From: JARRNE01 sp963824085
GTDB lineage: Bacteria > Pseudomonadota > Gammaproteobacteria > Chromatiales > Chromatiaceae
NCBI GenBank assembly: GCA_963824085.1
Contig: CAWGNT010000015.1
Coordinates: 558,001-622,000 of the forward strand
Length of the DNA: 64,000 nt
Reading direction: 5' to 3'
The notes beneath the pieces are model-generated. The model ran no database searches. It saw only the letters and a list, made by a program, of their open reading frames with translations, and was not told the DNA's origin. The position numbers and the translations under genes were made by a program. Position 1 is the stretch's first letter; the number at the start of each line of letters is the position of its first letter. Below are positions 8,793 to 17,152 of the stretch, one piece after another.

Positions 8793-9171
8793 AGCTGTCC
8801 GCGGCCGACAGGAACGGGAGGGATCGCTCCCATTCCTTTCCGCATAGGGCATCGCGGTCGGACTCCATGGCAGGAGCACGGAAGACCGCCGGTTGACATA
8901 GCAACCCGACGTCGCGCGTATGCCGGTGCCGACGAAGCCCCTTTTCTATCTCACGATAGACGGGCAGGAGGTTGCGCAGGAGCAATGAATAGCCATGGAG
9001 CTCGACTCGCTGCCGCAGGATGTCACCGATGATGCCGGTGCGCTCCGCCTTGGCGCGCAGGTCACGCGTACGCGCTCGCAATGCGTTCGCTAGCGCGCCG
9101 CATTCACAAGGGGTACGCAGCGGCGACACGCCGGGGTCGCTCTCGCTGTCTTTGGGGACATGCATGCCCAA
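8761..9171 (-). pseudogene. Degenerate N-terminal half of a biliverdin-type heme oxygenase
   Basis: The 136-residue product matches the first half of bacterial heme oxygenases: an LRARTRDL helix, AERTGIIGDILR, GYSLLLRNLLPVYREIEKGL and a SAADSYVHRV block. The family is normally about 200-230 residues and continues with a second helical half carrying the distal heme contacts; that half is missing because the frame ends inside the menE start. The proximal heme ligand, a His in the R-DLH-AE context, is Arg39 (codon CGC, one base from CAC). The frame itself is uninterrupted. It may be a relic, or a small protein that kept the fold but not heme binding. It overlaps menE by 32 bases. Confidence 0.6.
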
Positions 9172-9426
9172 AAGCTATCCGATCTCGGACCACAGCGGCA
9201 ACCCAGGCCACAGCGTGGAGCGTCGCACCGCGCAGTCCGGCCAACAACGTCGTAGGCGGTGTTACGGAACCAGCCCAACGGCAAGCCGGTCGCGCCTGTC
9301 CAACTCCCTTGCGCCTTGCGCATCTTCAATGCACGCAGGCGACGCCACCGATAGCGTTTGCTTAAGCAATACCGCCCGACTCAATGACCCAGGGCCGGGA
9401 CCCTAACCACCTCGAGGCCATCGCCA

Positions 9427-9855
9427 ATGGACCGCTTCACCCGCAACTACAGCATCGCGCTCGGACTTGCCTTAGTCGCACTCGTGGCACTATGGGTCGG
9501 CTCCAACTGGAACCCCCGGGTATGGGAGCTGAATGATCTGCTCGAAACGGATACCTCGCTGTCGAGCTATCCGTATCAGTTCAGGGTCATCGCCCTCGAC
9601 AACGGCATCGCCACGTTGTCAACGCCGCGATCCTTCGATGTCCCAGCCATCCGCTTCCTCGCGATCATCCATCCGGAGCTGGCCGGCGCCGATCCCGACG
9701 ATCGGCGAATGGTCGCCGCCCAACAGGACCTGGCCGATCATCAGAAACAGGCACAGGCGCTTATCGCAAGGCAACCGGATGTCAAAGCCGTCCGCTGGCG
9801 GCTGGACACCGAGTGGCTCGCCGACCACGGGGTTCACATGCAGGGTCGGCCGTAG
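9427..9855 (+). CDS. Conserved-looking membrane-anchored protein of unknown function
   Basis: I do not recognise the family. The 142-residue product has one hydrophobic segment at about residues 9-24 followed by a polar domain that should face the periplasm. The domain contains YPYQFRVIALDNGIATLSTPRS, which looks like strands, then a charged helical stretch (DDRRMVAAQQDLADHQKQAQALI) and a final WRLDTEWLADHGV segment. A GAGG ribosome site lies about nine bases before the ATG. It stands alone between the heme-oxygenase-like gene and tRNA-Gly. Confidence 0.6.
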   Translation: MDRFTRNYSIALGLALVALVALWVGSNWNPRVWELNDLLETDTSLSSYPYQFRVIALDNGIATLSTPRSFDVPAIRFLAIIHPELAGADPDDRRMVAAQQDLADHQKQAQALIARQPDVKAVRWRLDTEWLADHGVHMQGRP

Positions 9856-10006
9856 CGCAGACCAGACCGCAAGCACGCGATAGCGCCCCAGGTCTCTTTG
9901 AAGGTCAAGGCGATTTCGGGGCAAAACGGCACACGCTGCCACGGCGCAGCGGCTGACGCTGGATCCCGTCTCAGCGCTCCGACGGAGCCTGATTGACGGT
10001 GGCCGC

Positions 10007-10037
10007 AAAAAATACGGCGGCTTGAAAGCCGCCGTAT
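10007..10037 (-). terminator. Rho-independent terminator after tRNA-Gly
   Basis: Read on the minus strand, an 11-base-pair stem (arms 10012-10022 and 10027-10037) is followed by six T residues. It lies about a dozen bases beyond the CCA end of tRNA-Gly and would end the uvrY-uvrC-pgsA-tRNA transcript. Confidence 0.85.
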
Positions 10038-10048
10038 CCACTTGATTT

Positions 10049-10124
<76 letters not shown>

Positions 10125-10162
10125 AGGTCAGACTCGCAATTGTACGTTGGGCCAGAAACCTG

Positions 10163-10768
10163 TCAACCCTTGCTGGCCGCTCCATTCCCCTTGTGGCCGC
10201 TCGTTATCGGGGGCGCCGGAGCGGTCAAGCTCGGCCAGGCCGCACGCAAGTACCGCATCATTGACCACAAAGTCAGGGCTGCCGCGATGTATAGGAGCAC
10301 CATACCAACCCCATAGACCGGCACCCCCAGCAGCGAATCGCGCAGCACGAGCAAAAAGATCGCCACCATTTGGGTCGTGGTCTTGAATTTCCCCCCCATG
10401 GAGACGGCCACACGAGAGCGAGCCCCGAGCTCCGCCATCCATTCACGCAGCGCCGACACCGTGATTTCGCGGCCGACGATAACTGCCGCTGGAAGCGCCA
10501 GAGCGGCCCGCGGATCGGCCTGAACCAATAGCACGAGGGCTATTGCGACCATCAGCTTGTCGGCAACCGGGTCGAGGAAGGCCCCGAGGGGCGAGGTCTG
10601 CTGCCACCGGCGCGCCAGGTATCCATCGAGCCAGTCCGTCAGGGCGGCAGCGCCGAACACCAGCGCGCAGGCCACGCGAGCCCACGACAGGGGTACATAA
10701 AAGACCGCGACAAAAACGGGAATCAGAAGAATACGCAGCAGCGTCAACAGATTGGGGGTATTCCACAT
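10163..10768 (-). CDS. pgsA: CDP-diacylglycerol--glycerol-3-phosphate 3-phosphatidyltransferase PgsA
   Basis: Membrane enzyme making phosphatidylglycerophosphate, the committed step to phosphatidylglycerol and cardiolipin. The CDP-alcohol phosphatidyltransferase signature is complete: Asp48-Gly49, Ala52-Arg53, Gly62, Asp66 and Asp70 in the spacing D-G-x2-A-R-x8-G-x3-D-x3-D. The 201-residue protein has four to six hydrophobic segments. It starts three bases after the uvrC stop and is followed by tRNA-Gly, the same order as in E. coli. Confidence 0.96.
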   Translation of the reverse strand: MWNTPNLLTLLRILLIPVFVAVFYVPLSWARVACALVFGAAALTDWLDGYLARRWQQTSPLGAFLDPVADKLMVAIALVLLVQADPRAALALPAAVIVGREITVSALREWMAELGARSRVAVSMGGKFKTTTQMVAIFLLVLRDSLLGVPVYGVGMVLLYIAAALTLWSMMRYLRAAWPSLTAPAPPITSGHKGNGAASKG

Positions 10769-10771
10769 GCA

Positions 10772-12595
10772 TCAGGCTCTTTGGCGGTCTTGGTGGAAGG
10801 CGTCGTAGATCTGCTGCGCCAGATGCCGACTGATGCCTTCAACCCTGGCAATGTCCTCCACACCTGCGCGTGTGAGCCCCTGCAGACCCCCGAACTGCCT
10901 TAACAGGCTCTGGCGCCGCTTCGGCCCCACACCCGGGATCTGCTCCAGTGTGGAAGTCCTGCGCGCCTTTGCACGCCGCTGGCGGTGACCGGTGATGGCG
11001 AATCGGTGAGCCTCGTCCCGAATCTGCTGAATCAGGTGCATTGCCGGCGAATCCGCCGGGAGTATAACGGCCGTGTTGCGCCCGGACAACCAGAGCTGTT
11101 CCGTTCCTGGCTTTCGGTCCGGACCCTTTGAAACCCCGACGAGGCTGACCCCGGAGACTGCCAGCTCCTGCAGCGCATCCTCCACAACCGCGAGCTGTCC
11201 GCGACCCCCGTCAATGAAGAGTAGATCGGGATACGGATACTCGCCCTGCTTGACTCGGGTGTAACGACGAGTGAGCGCTTGGCGCATGGCGCCGTAGTCG
11301 TCACCGGCAGCGACATGCTCGATGTTGAATCGCCGATAGTCCGACTTCCGGGGGCCTTCCCCGTCAAAGACCACGCAGGAGGCCACCGTCCGCTCGCCAC
11401 CCGTGTGGCTGACATCGAAGCACTCCATGCGCTGCGGAAGCTCCTCCAGCTCCAACGCTTCGCGCAGGCCCTCCAGGCGTTGAGCGTACCCCGCCTGGCT
11501 GCCGAGACGTGACTTCAGAGCAACCGCGACATTGCCGCGCGCCATCTCCAGCCAACGCGCTCGATCGCCGCGAACCCGTGTCTTGATCGTTACGCGCCGC
11601 CCGGCCTGTTGGGAGAAGGCGGCTTCCAACATGTCGCGGTCTTCCAGTCGACTGCTGACGATGACCTCCGAAGGGACACCCTTGTCGGGGTAGAATTGGG
11701 CGAGGAAGGCGGAAAGCAACCCACCCTCCTCCATCCCCTCGGGCGCCTGGGGAAAGAAGGTCTTGTTGCCGAGACTTCGGCCACCGCGGATAAAGAAGAC
11801 CTGGACACAGTTGAGACCTCCTTCCTGCGCCGCGGCCACAATGTCCAAATCCCCACCCTGAGTACTCACGCATTGGCGCTCTTGGATGCGCCGAAGGGTC
11901 GCAATCTGATCGCGTAAGGCGGCGGCCCGTTCAAAATCCAGGGCCTCCGCGGCCGTCTCCATGAGCCGCACCAACTCACCCACCACCTCATCGGTGCGGC
12001 CCTCGAGAAACTTGATTGTGTGCTCGACGTCCGCTGCATATTCGGATTCGTTTATGAGACCCACGCAGGGCCCGCTGCAGCGCCGGATTTGATACTGGAG
12101 ACAGGGTCTCGAGCGGTTGCGAAAGAAGCTGTCCTGGCATTGGCGGACGGGAAAGAGCTTCTGCAGGAGCTGCAGTGTGTCGCGCACCGCCCAAGCGCTC
12201 GGATAGGGTCCAAAATAGCGACCGTCGCCCTTGGTCGGTCCGCGATAGAAGGCTAGCCGCGGGTATGGCTCCCGAGCAGACAGGTAGATGTAGGGGTAGC
12301 TCTTGTCGTCGCGCAGCATGACGTTGAAACGCGGACGCAACGACTTGATTAGGTTGTTCTCGAGGAGGAGGGCTTCGCCTTCGGTGTTGGTCACCGTAAT
12401 CTCGATATCGGCGACCTGCGAGACCATCACCTGCAGCCTGCGATCGAGGGCGCGGGTGAAGTAGCTGGCGACCCGACGCTTGAGATCTTTCGCCTTGCCG
12501 ACGTAGAGGACTTTCCCGCCCTCGTCCAGCATGCGATATACACCCGGGCGGGGAGGCAACTGGCTGAGGACTTCTCCTAGATCTGGTGCCACCAT
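10772..12595 (-). CDS. uvrC: Excinuclease ABC subunit C UvrC
   Basis: Dual-incision nuclease of nucleotide excision repair. The 607-residue product has the N-terminal GIY-YIG nuclease (RPGVYRMLDEGGKVLYVGKA), a Cys-rich segment, the UVR helix pair (EALDFERAAALRDQI), the RNase H-like C-terminal nuclease (ECFDVSHTGGERTVAS) and a C-terminal helix-hairpin-helix region (EQIPGVGPKRRQSLL). The frame is open to 12691, but the ATG at 12595 gives the usual length and N-terminus. It lies between uvrY and pgsA. Confidence 0.96.
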   Translation of the reverse strand: MVAPDLGEVLSQLPPRPGVYRMLDEGGKVLYVGKAKDLKRRVASYFTRALDRRLQVMVSQVADIEITVTNTEGEALLLENNLIKSLRPRFNVMLRDDKSYPYIYLSAREPYPRLAFYRGPTKGDGRYFGPYPSAWAVRDTLQLLQKLFPVRQCQDSFFRNRSRPCLQYQIRRCSGPCVGLINESEYAADVEHTIKFLEGRTDEVVGELVRLMETAAEALDFERAAALRDQIATLRRIQERQCVSTQGGDLDIVAAAQEGGLNCVQVFFIRGGRSLGNKTFFPQAPEGMEEGGLLSAFLAQFYPDKGVPSEVIVSSRLEDRDMLEAAFSQQAGRRVTIKTRVRGDRARWLEMARGNVAVALKSRLGSQAGYAQRLEGLREALELEELPQRMECFDVSHTGGERTVASCVVFDGEGPRKSDYRRFNIEHVAAGDDYGAMRQALTRRYTRVKQGEYPYPDLLFIDGGRGQLAVVEDALQELAVSGVSLVGVSKGPDRKPGTEQLWLSGRNTAVILPADSPAMHLIQQIRDEAHRFAITGHRQRRAKARRTSTLEQIPGVGPKRRQSLLRQFGGLQGLTRAGVEDIARVEGISRHLAQQIYDAFHQDRQRA

Positions 12596-12745
12596 GGGTC
12601 GGTCTTCGGGACGAGGGGGCTGAATCGCTCGGGGCAGATCGGCAGCTGCCGGCGTGGTGAGACCGCACTCCCCAAACAAGGGACCTGGCAACTGGGGGAG
12701 CGAGGTGCCGCGCGATGCGGGCAGCCTTTGGAGATCGATCGGCAG

Positions 12746-13387
12746 TCAGTCCCCGTCGACGATCAGACCGTACCGGTAAGCAAGGCGCGTCAACTCGACG
12801 TCCGTCTTGACGTTGAGTTTGTCGTAGATGCGTTGCCGGTAAGTGCTGACGGTTTTCGGACTCAGGGACAGCGCGTCGGAGATCTCCTGGGTGCGCTGCC
12901 CTTCGAGGATCATCATGGCGACCTGCATCTCCCGCGATGAAAGCTCCTCGAAGGGGGTCTTAGCAACCCCTCGCCAGTCGGCCAACATATGCTTGCGGGC
13001 AACACTTACCGCAACGTAGGGAGCGCCTCGATACACCGTCCGCACCGCCTCGATCATTTCCGCAGCGGGGCAGCCCTTGCTCAGGTAGCCGATGGCACCG
13101 GCCTCGCTCAATCGCGCGGGAAACGGATCATCATCCAGCACTGTCAAGGCGATGACCTTGGCATTCGGCTGCAGTCGTATCATCCGCCGAGTCGCCTCGA
13201 TTCCGCCCATGCCGGGCATGTTGAGATCCATCAGTACCACATCCGGCGCCACCTTACGCGCAACCCTGAGCGCCTCGTCTCCATCGGCGGCCTCGCCGAC
13301 CACTTCCATGTCGCCCGCCTCATCGAGAATGCGACGAATCCCAGTTCGCACCAGCTCGTGGTCATCGACGAGAAGGACCTTAATCAT
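12746..13387 (-). CDS. uvrY: UvrY/GacA-type response regulator
   Basis: A 213-residue regulator with an N-terminal receiver domain (acidic pair Asp8/Asp9, phospho-acceptor Asp54 in LMDLNMPG) and a C-terminal LuxR-type helix-turn-helix (LSSREMQVAMMILEGQRTQEIS, then LSLSPKTVSTYRQRIYDKL). In relatives UvrY/GacA answers to the BarA/GacS kinase and drives CsrB-type small RNAs. It sits directly upstream of uvrC as in E. coli. The ATG at 13387 is chosen because MIKVLLVDDHE is the standard N-terminus; the open frame upstream is not family-like. Confidence 0.92.
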   Translation of the reverse strand: MIKVLLVDDHELVRTGIRRILDEAGDMEVVGEAADGDEALRVARKVAPDVVLMDLNMPGMGGIEATRRMIRLQPNAKVIALTVLDDDPFPARLSEAGAIGYLSKGCPAAEMIEAVRTVYRGAPYVAVSVARKHMLADWRGVAKTPFEELSSREMQVAMMILEGQRTQEISDALSLSPKTVSTYRQRIYDKLNVKTDVELTRLAYRYGLIVDGD

Positions 13388-13724
13388 GTGTGAGGCATCC
13401 GCCGCGGGTGTCGAGGTTGTGATACACCGCGATTGTTTGGGGCTATGGTTTCCCAATCGCCGCCGAATATCAATCCCGCGCGTGTTTTCGCGGACGCGGA
13501 ACGCCTCGCTGCGTGTCCCTCGGCAAATCGAGGGGCGGGAGCACGGAAAGGCTTCGGAGTCTCTCCCGGACACATCGAAAAACCCGAGGCTTGGACGCGC
13601 ACGGCAGGTCGCCGGCAGCGGTAACGCCGTCCTCGCGAATCGGCAGGGTCGATGAGACGTAAAGGGCACCTGGTCCGCCGCCGGTCAGGAGACGGGGAAC
13701 GAGCGAGACCCAGGTGGCTCTTGT
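13388..13724. other. Gene-free stretch between uvrY and tRNA-Ser
   Basis: No convincing gene. It should carry the uvrY promoter, but I see no clear -35/-10 pair and no T-tract terminator after tRNA-Ser. Small frames here are not protein-like. Confidence 0.5.
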
Positions 13725-13812
13725 TGGCGGAGAGGGAGGGATTCGAACCCCCGGAGGATTGCTCCTCAACGGTTTTCAAGACCGCCGCTTTCGACCGCTC
13801 AGCCACCTCTCC
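13725..13812 (-). tRNA. tRNA-Ser (TGA anticodon)
   Basis: An 88-base class II tRNA with GGAGAGG/CCTCTCC acceptor arms, discriminator G, encoded CCA, anticodon TGA in CTTGAAA, a long variable arm (GTTGAGGAGCAATCCTC region) and T-arm GGTTCGAATCC. Reads UCN serine codons. Confidence 0.96.
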
Positions 13813-13902
13813 GGTGAGACAGTTGGAAAAGGGTGCCAAAGCCCCATGTCTAGACCAGCGTAAGAATACCGGAAGTGCCGGTTCTGACGGAAGCATCGCC
13901 GG

Positions 13903-13930
13903 TTGTCATTTCGCTCCTCTCGCGTATGCT
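13903..13930 (+). promoter_or_regulatory. Candidate sigma-70 promoter of the BI-1/YccA gene
   Basis: TTGTCA at 13903-13908 and TATGCT at 13925-13930 with a 16-base spacer, about 78 bases before the start codon. A reasonable match by eye only. Confidence 0.5.
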
Positions 13931-14007
13931 TCGGAACCGCAGGTTACAGAACCGGTCACACACAGGTGTAAAGAGCTGATCCATATCCTACGAGGAGAAC
14001 AAGACAC

Positions 14008-14673
14008 ATGGCTAATGAGTACACCATCGTACGCAGCACCGAACGTGCGGTGGCAACGAACAAGGTCCTGAAGAACACCTATCTACTTCTGTCGGCAACG
14101 CTTGCGTTCAGCGCCCTGATGGCAGCTGTATCCATGGCCATGGCGGTACCGACCTGGATGTACTTGGTTTCGGTGATCGGCGCCATGGTTCTCGGTATGT
14201 TCGTCCTGCCGCGTACCGCTAATTCCACCGCCGGGATCGGGGTGCTGTTCGCCATCACCGGCCTGCTTGGTTTTGGCTTGGGTTCTATCCTGATAGTCTA
14301 TGCCGCGTTGCCGCACGGCCCGCAGATCATTGCCACGGCCTTTGGCGGGACCGGCTTGATCTTTCTCGGGCTGTCGGGCTACGCGCTAACGACGAAGCGG
14401 GACTTCAGCTTCCTGGGAGGCTTCGTGTTCGCCGGCATGATGGTGATCGTGATTGCGATGCTGGCCAACCTCTTCCTGGCTATGCCCGCCCTCTCGCTGG
14501 CCATCTCGGGGGCGGTCATTATGCTGATGAGTGCCTTCATCCTGTTCGACACCAGCCGCATCATCAACGGCGGCGAAACGAACTACATCATGGCCACCTA
14601 CGGCATTTATTTGAGCATCTTCAACATCTTCATCAGCCTGCTGCAGATCCTGGGGATCATGAGCGACGATTGA
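14008..14673 (+). CDS. BI-1/YccA family membrane protein
   Basis: A 221-residue protein of the Bax-inhibitor-1 family with seven hydrophobic segments and the C-terminal block FDTSRIINGGETNYIMATYGIYLSIFNIFISLLQIL. In E. coli the relative YccA is a substrate and modulator of the membrane protease FtsH. An AGGAGAAC ribosome site lies just before the ATG. It is followed by a terminator and then a small membrane peptide. Confidence 0.9.
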   Translation: MANEYTIVRSTERAVATNKVLKNTYLLLSATLAFSALMAAVSMAMAVPTWMYLVSVIGAMVLGMFVLPRTANSTAGIGVLFAITGLLGFGLGSILIVYAALPHGPQIIATAFGGTGLIFLGLSGYALTTKRDFSFLGGFVFAGMMVIVIAMLANLFLAMPALSLAISGAVIMLMSAFILFDTSRIINGGETNYIMATYGIYLSIFNIFISLLQILGIMSDD

Positions 14674-14699
14674 TGTCCTGCGCTAAGGCAGACAGCGTA

Positions 14700-14724
14700 C
14701 CCCGGCCACCGCGCCGGGGTTTTT
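14700..14724 (+). terminator. Rho-independent terminator after the BI-1/YccA gene
   Basis: A seven-pair GC stem (CCCCGGC with GCCGGGG) around a six-base loop is followed by five T residues, 27 bases after the stop codon. Confidence 0.85.
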
Positions 14725-14747
14725 GTTAGCACACACAGGAGGCAGAC

Positions 14748-14933
14748 ATGGAGCTGTTCGGCAAGATCGCCTTCGGCATCCTGCTAGTGATGATGCTGTT
14801 CTACCTTTGGCCCGCGTTCAAACAGTGGCAAGAGCACGGACCCAAGGCCCAAAAAGGGGACTGGCAGGCGGTGGTGCTGCCTCTAGCCCTGGTAGTCGGA
14901 CTGGTGGCACTGCTGGTTGCACTAGTCCGTTAG
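14748..14933 (+). CDS. Small membrane protein of 61 residues, unknown function
   Basis: Two hydrophobic helices (about residues 5-22 and 42-60) flank a polar loop FKQWQEHGPKAQKGDW, a hairpin topology. A GGAGG ribosome site lies eight bases before the ATG. It begins just after the terminator of the BI-1 gene, so it either has its own promoter or is made by read-through. I do not recognise a named family. Confidence 0.7.
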   Translation: MELFGKIAFGILLVMMLFYLWPAFKQWQEHGPKAQKGDWQAVVLPLALVVGLVALLVALVR

Positions 14934-15030
14934 CGCCGCACAACCTCGCCGTCGCCGAAATGCCCCCTTTTGGGGAACGCCGCAGCCGGGCGCTTCTCCG
15001 ACACGCGTTCCGGGTGGCATCTCATCCCCG

Positions 15031-16302
15031 CTACAAGCTCTCTGCGCCCCCCGTGTAGGGTCGCAGCACGTCGGGAATCCGGATGCTCCCGTCGATCTCC
15101 TGGTAGTTCTCCATCACGGCCACCAGCGTCCGGCCGACGGCGAGGCCTGAACCGTTCAGCGTGTGCACGAGCTCAGGCCTTCCAGTCTGCGGATTGCGCC
15201 AACGGGCCTGAAGGCGACGTGCCTGAAATGCCTCGAAGTTGCTGCAGGACGATATCTCGCGGTACTTGTTCTGGCCCGGCAACCAGACCTCCAGATCATA
15301 TGTCTTTGCGGCCGAAAAACCGAGATCACCGCTGCACAGCGTCACGACCCGGTACGCAAGGCCCAGACGCTGAAGGATGGATTCGGCGTGACCGGTGAGC
15401 TCCTCCAGGGCGCTGTAGGAGTCGTCGGGACGCACCGCCTGGACGAGCTCTACCTTCTCGAACTGGTGCTGTCGGATCATCCCGCGGGTGTCCTTGCCGT
15501 AGGAGCCGGCCTCGCTCCGGAAGCAGGGGGTATGGGCAACCCACCGCCGCGGCATGTCATCGGGCTCCACGATTAGACCACGCACCAGGTTGGTGACCGG
15601 GACCTCCGCCGTGGGAATCAGATAATAGGGATTCTCGCCCGAGATTCGGAACAAGTCCGCCTCGAACTTGGGCAGCTGACCGGTACCAAGCAGGCTGTCA
15701 CCATTGACCAGGTAGGGCACGTAGACCTCGGTATAACCGTGCTCTTTGGTGTGGGTATCCAGCATGAACTGGATCAGTGCCCGGTGTAGCCGCGCCAGCG
15801 GTCCGCTCAAGACGACGAAGCGCGAGCCGGTGAGCTTGGTCGCTGCATCGAAATCCATCCAGCCGCGCCGAGCGCCCAGCTCCACGTGATCTCTGGGCTC
15901 AAACCCAAATTGCGGCCGCTCGCCCCAACGTCGCTCCTCGCGGTTATCCGCCTCGTCCCGACCGATGGGTACGGTGTCGTGAGGAATGTTGGGGAGGCCC
16001 AGGCTGAGCTCACTCGACTCCTCCTGCACGACCGCAAGCTCGACCTCCGCGGCCTTGAGCCTGTGCCCCAGGTCGGCGACCTCTGCAAGCAATGGAGCAA
16101 TGTCCTCACCCGCGGCCTTGGCCTTACCGATGGCCTTGGACTGGGTATTGCGGAGATTTTGCAGCTCTTGGACGCGCACCTGGAGCGCCTTGCGCCTGGC
16201 CTCGATCGCCTCGCAACGCTCGGTATCGAGCTCGACGCCGCGGCGCTGCAGCTGCGACGCAACGTACGCGAGGTCGGTTCTCAACAGATGTGGATCTAAC
16301 AT
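15031..16302 (-). CDS. serS: Seryl-tRNA synthetase
   Basis: Charges tRNA-Ser with serine. The 423-residue protein starts MLDPHLLRTDL, has the long N-terminal coiled-coil arm that grips the tRNA-Ser variable arm (about residues 30-105), then class II motifs: motif 2 around PCFRSEAGSYGKDTRGMIRQHQF and motif 3 GRTLVAVMENYQ near the C-terminus. The frame is open upstream, but the ATG at 16302 is the family start. It is last in a minus-strand run rarA-crcB-DUF190-serS and overlaps the DUF190 stop by seven bases. Confidence 0.97.
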   Translation of the reverse strand: MLDPHLLRTDLAYVASQLQRRGVELDTERCEAIEARRKALQVRVQELQNLRNTQSKAIGKAKAAGEDIAPLLAEVADLGHRLKAAEVELAVVQEESSELSLGLPNIPHDTVPIGRDEADNREERRWGERPQFGFEPRDHVELGARRGWMDFDAATKLTGSRFVVLSGPLARLHRALIQFMLDTHTKEHGYTEVYVPYLVNGDSLLGTGQLPKFEADLFRISGENPYYLIPTAEVPVTNLVRGLIVEPDDMPRRWVAHTPCFRSEAGSYGKDTRGMIRQHQFEKVELVQAVRPDDSYSALEELTGHAESILQRLGLAYRVVTLCSGDLGFSAAKTYDLEVWLPGQNKYREISSCSNFEAFQARRLQARWRNPQTGRPELVHTLNGSGLAVGRTLVAVMENYQEIDGSIRIPDVLRPYTGGAESL

Positions 16303-16613
16303 GCCCGATCGCCTTCGACAGTGACTGCCCAGGACACCACATGACCCGGATCGACGAAGTCCGATATTCGCTCGATGGCCCTGGAGGCCTTTTCGGGTTC
16401 GTCGAAGAACTCCAGCACAAGAGGCAGATCCGCCGAGAGGTCCACCAGCGACGCGCTGTGAATGACGCCAGACGACCCGTACCCTTCGATTCCCCGCACT
16501 ACCGTCACACCGCACACCCTCAGCTCGTCATGGAGACACTTGAGCAAGTGCTCGAGCTCATGGTTCGACTCAGAGAGATAGACGCGCACCATCCGCGCCT
16601 CGACGTGACTCAT
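16296..16613 (-). CDS. DUF190 family protein
   Basis: A 105-residue PII-like small protein (DUF190). It shows MVRVYLSESNHELEHLLKCLHDELR, the glycine-rich VVRGIEGYGSSGVIHSASL segment and LPLVLEFFDEPEKASRAI. DUF190 proteins are often next to crcB fluoride channels and may be regulators of them. The ATG overlaps the crcB stop (ATGA) and the gene runs seven bases into serS, so all three are coupled. Confidence 0.88.
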   Translation of the reverse strand: MSHVEARMVRVYLSESNHELEHLLKCLHDELRVCGVTVVRGIEGYGSSGVIHSASLVDLSADLPLVLEFFDEPEKASRAIERISDFVDPGHVVSWAVTVEGDRAC

Positions 16614-16984
16614 ACTGACCTCCCGAGTATCACACCGAGCCAGCAGGCAAGCAGGCACAGGAGCAGACTTACCCACATATTGAGGAATGCCTTCCAGAGG
16701 AAACCCGCTTCAATGAGCGCGATGGTCTCCACGGAAAAGGTCGAAAAAGTGGTGAAGGCTCCGAGAAAACCCACGAGGATGGCGGAGCGCACCTCGGGCC
16801 CGGTTGCGAGCCGGTCCACGAGCAGCACGAATAGGAGGCCCATAATGAAAGAGCCCAAGGCATTCACAGCCAACGTACCCCAGGGAAAGCCCCGGCCGGC
16901 CAGCCGATGAATGCCGGCGGACATCCAGAAGCGCCCTAGTGCTCCGAGCGCCCCTCCGCCTGCAATGGCAAGAATCTGAAACAC
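16610..16984 (-). CDS. crcB: Fluoride efflux channel CrcB/Fluc
   Basis: A 124-residue four-helix protein that forms the dual-topology dimeric fluoride channel. Family marks are GGALGALGRFWMS, FPWGTLAVNALGSFIMG (the conserved Asn) and VGFLGAFTTFSTFSVE, whose Phe residues line the pore. The start is taken as GTG at 16984, giving the usual length; the open frame upstream is not family-like. I looked for a fluoride riboswitch upstream and saw none. The insertion of crcB and DUF190 between rarA and serS is not the E. coli order. Confidence 0.93.
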   Translation of the reverse strand: MFQILAIAGGGALGALGRFWMSAGIHRLAGRGFPWGTLAVNALGSFIMGLLFVLLVDRLATGPEVRSAILVGFLGAFTTFSTFSVETIALIEAGFLWKAFLNMWVSLLLCLLACWLGVILGRSV

Positions 16985-17152
16985 GCCCCACTCCCCAACG
17001 AAAGGTCGGCATTTTACACCGCGTGGGCATATGCGTCGGAGCCTCGCGTGCCCGGCGTCGGCGTGACCCTGTCTTGGATAAGCACTGCATCCCGTGCGCC
17101 ACGGATAAGGTGATTTCGGGCTTCGAATCACGGCATTCCAAGCCGGCGCGCG

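Noticed and set aside
8082..9032. 316-codon plus-strand frame opposite menE
   Set aside because: Covers the menE and heme-oxygenase-like coding strand in antisense; no protein features.
16985..17152. Possible fluoride riboswitch upstream of crcB
   Set aside because: The minus-strand sequence shows none of the conserved loop segments of the crcB motif that I can recognise.
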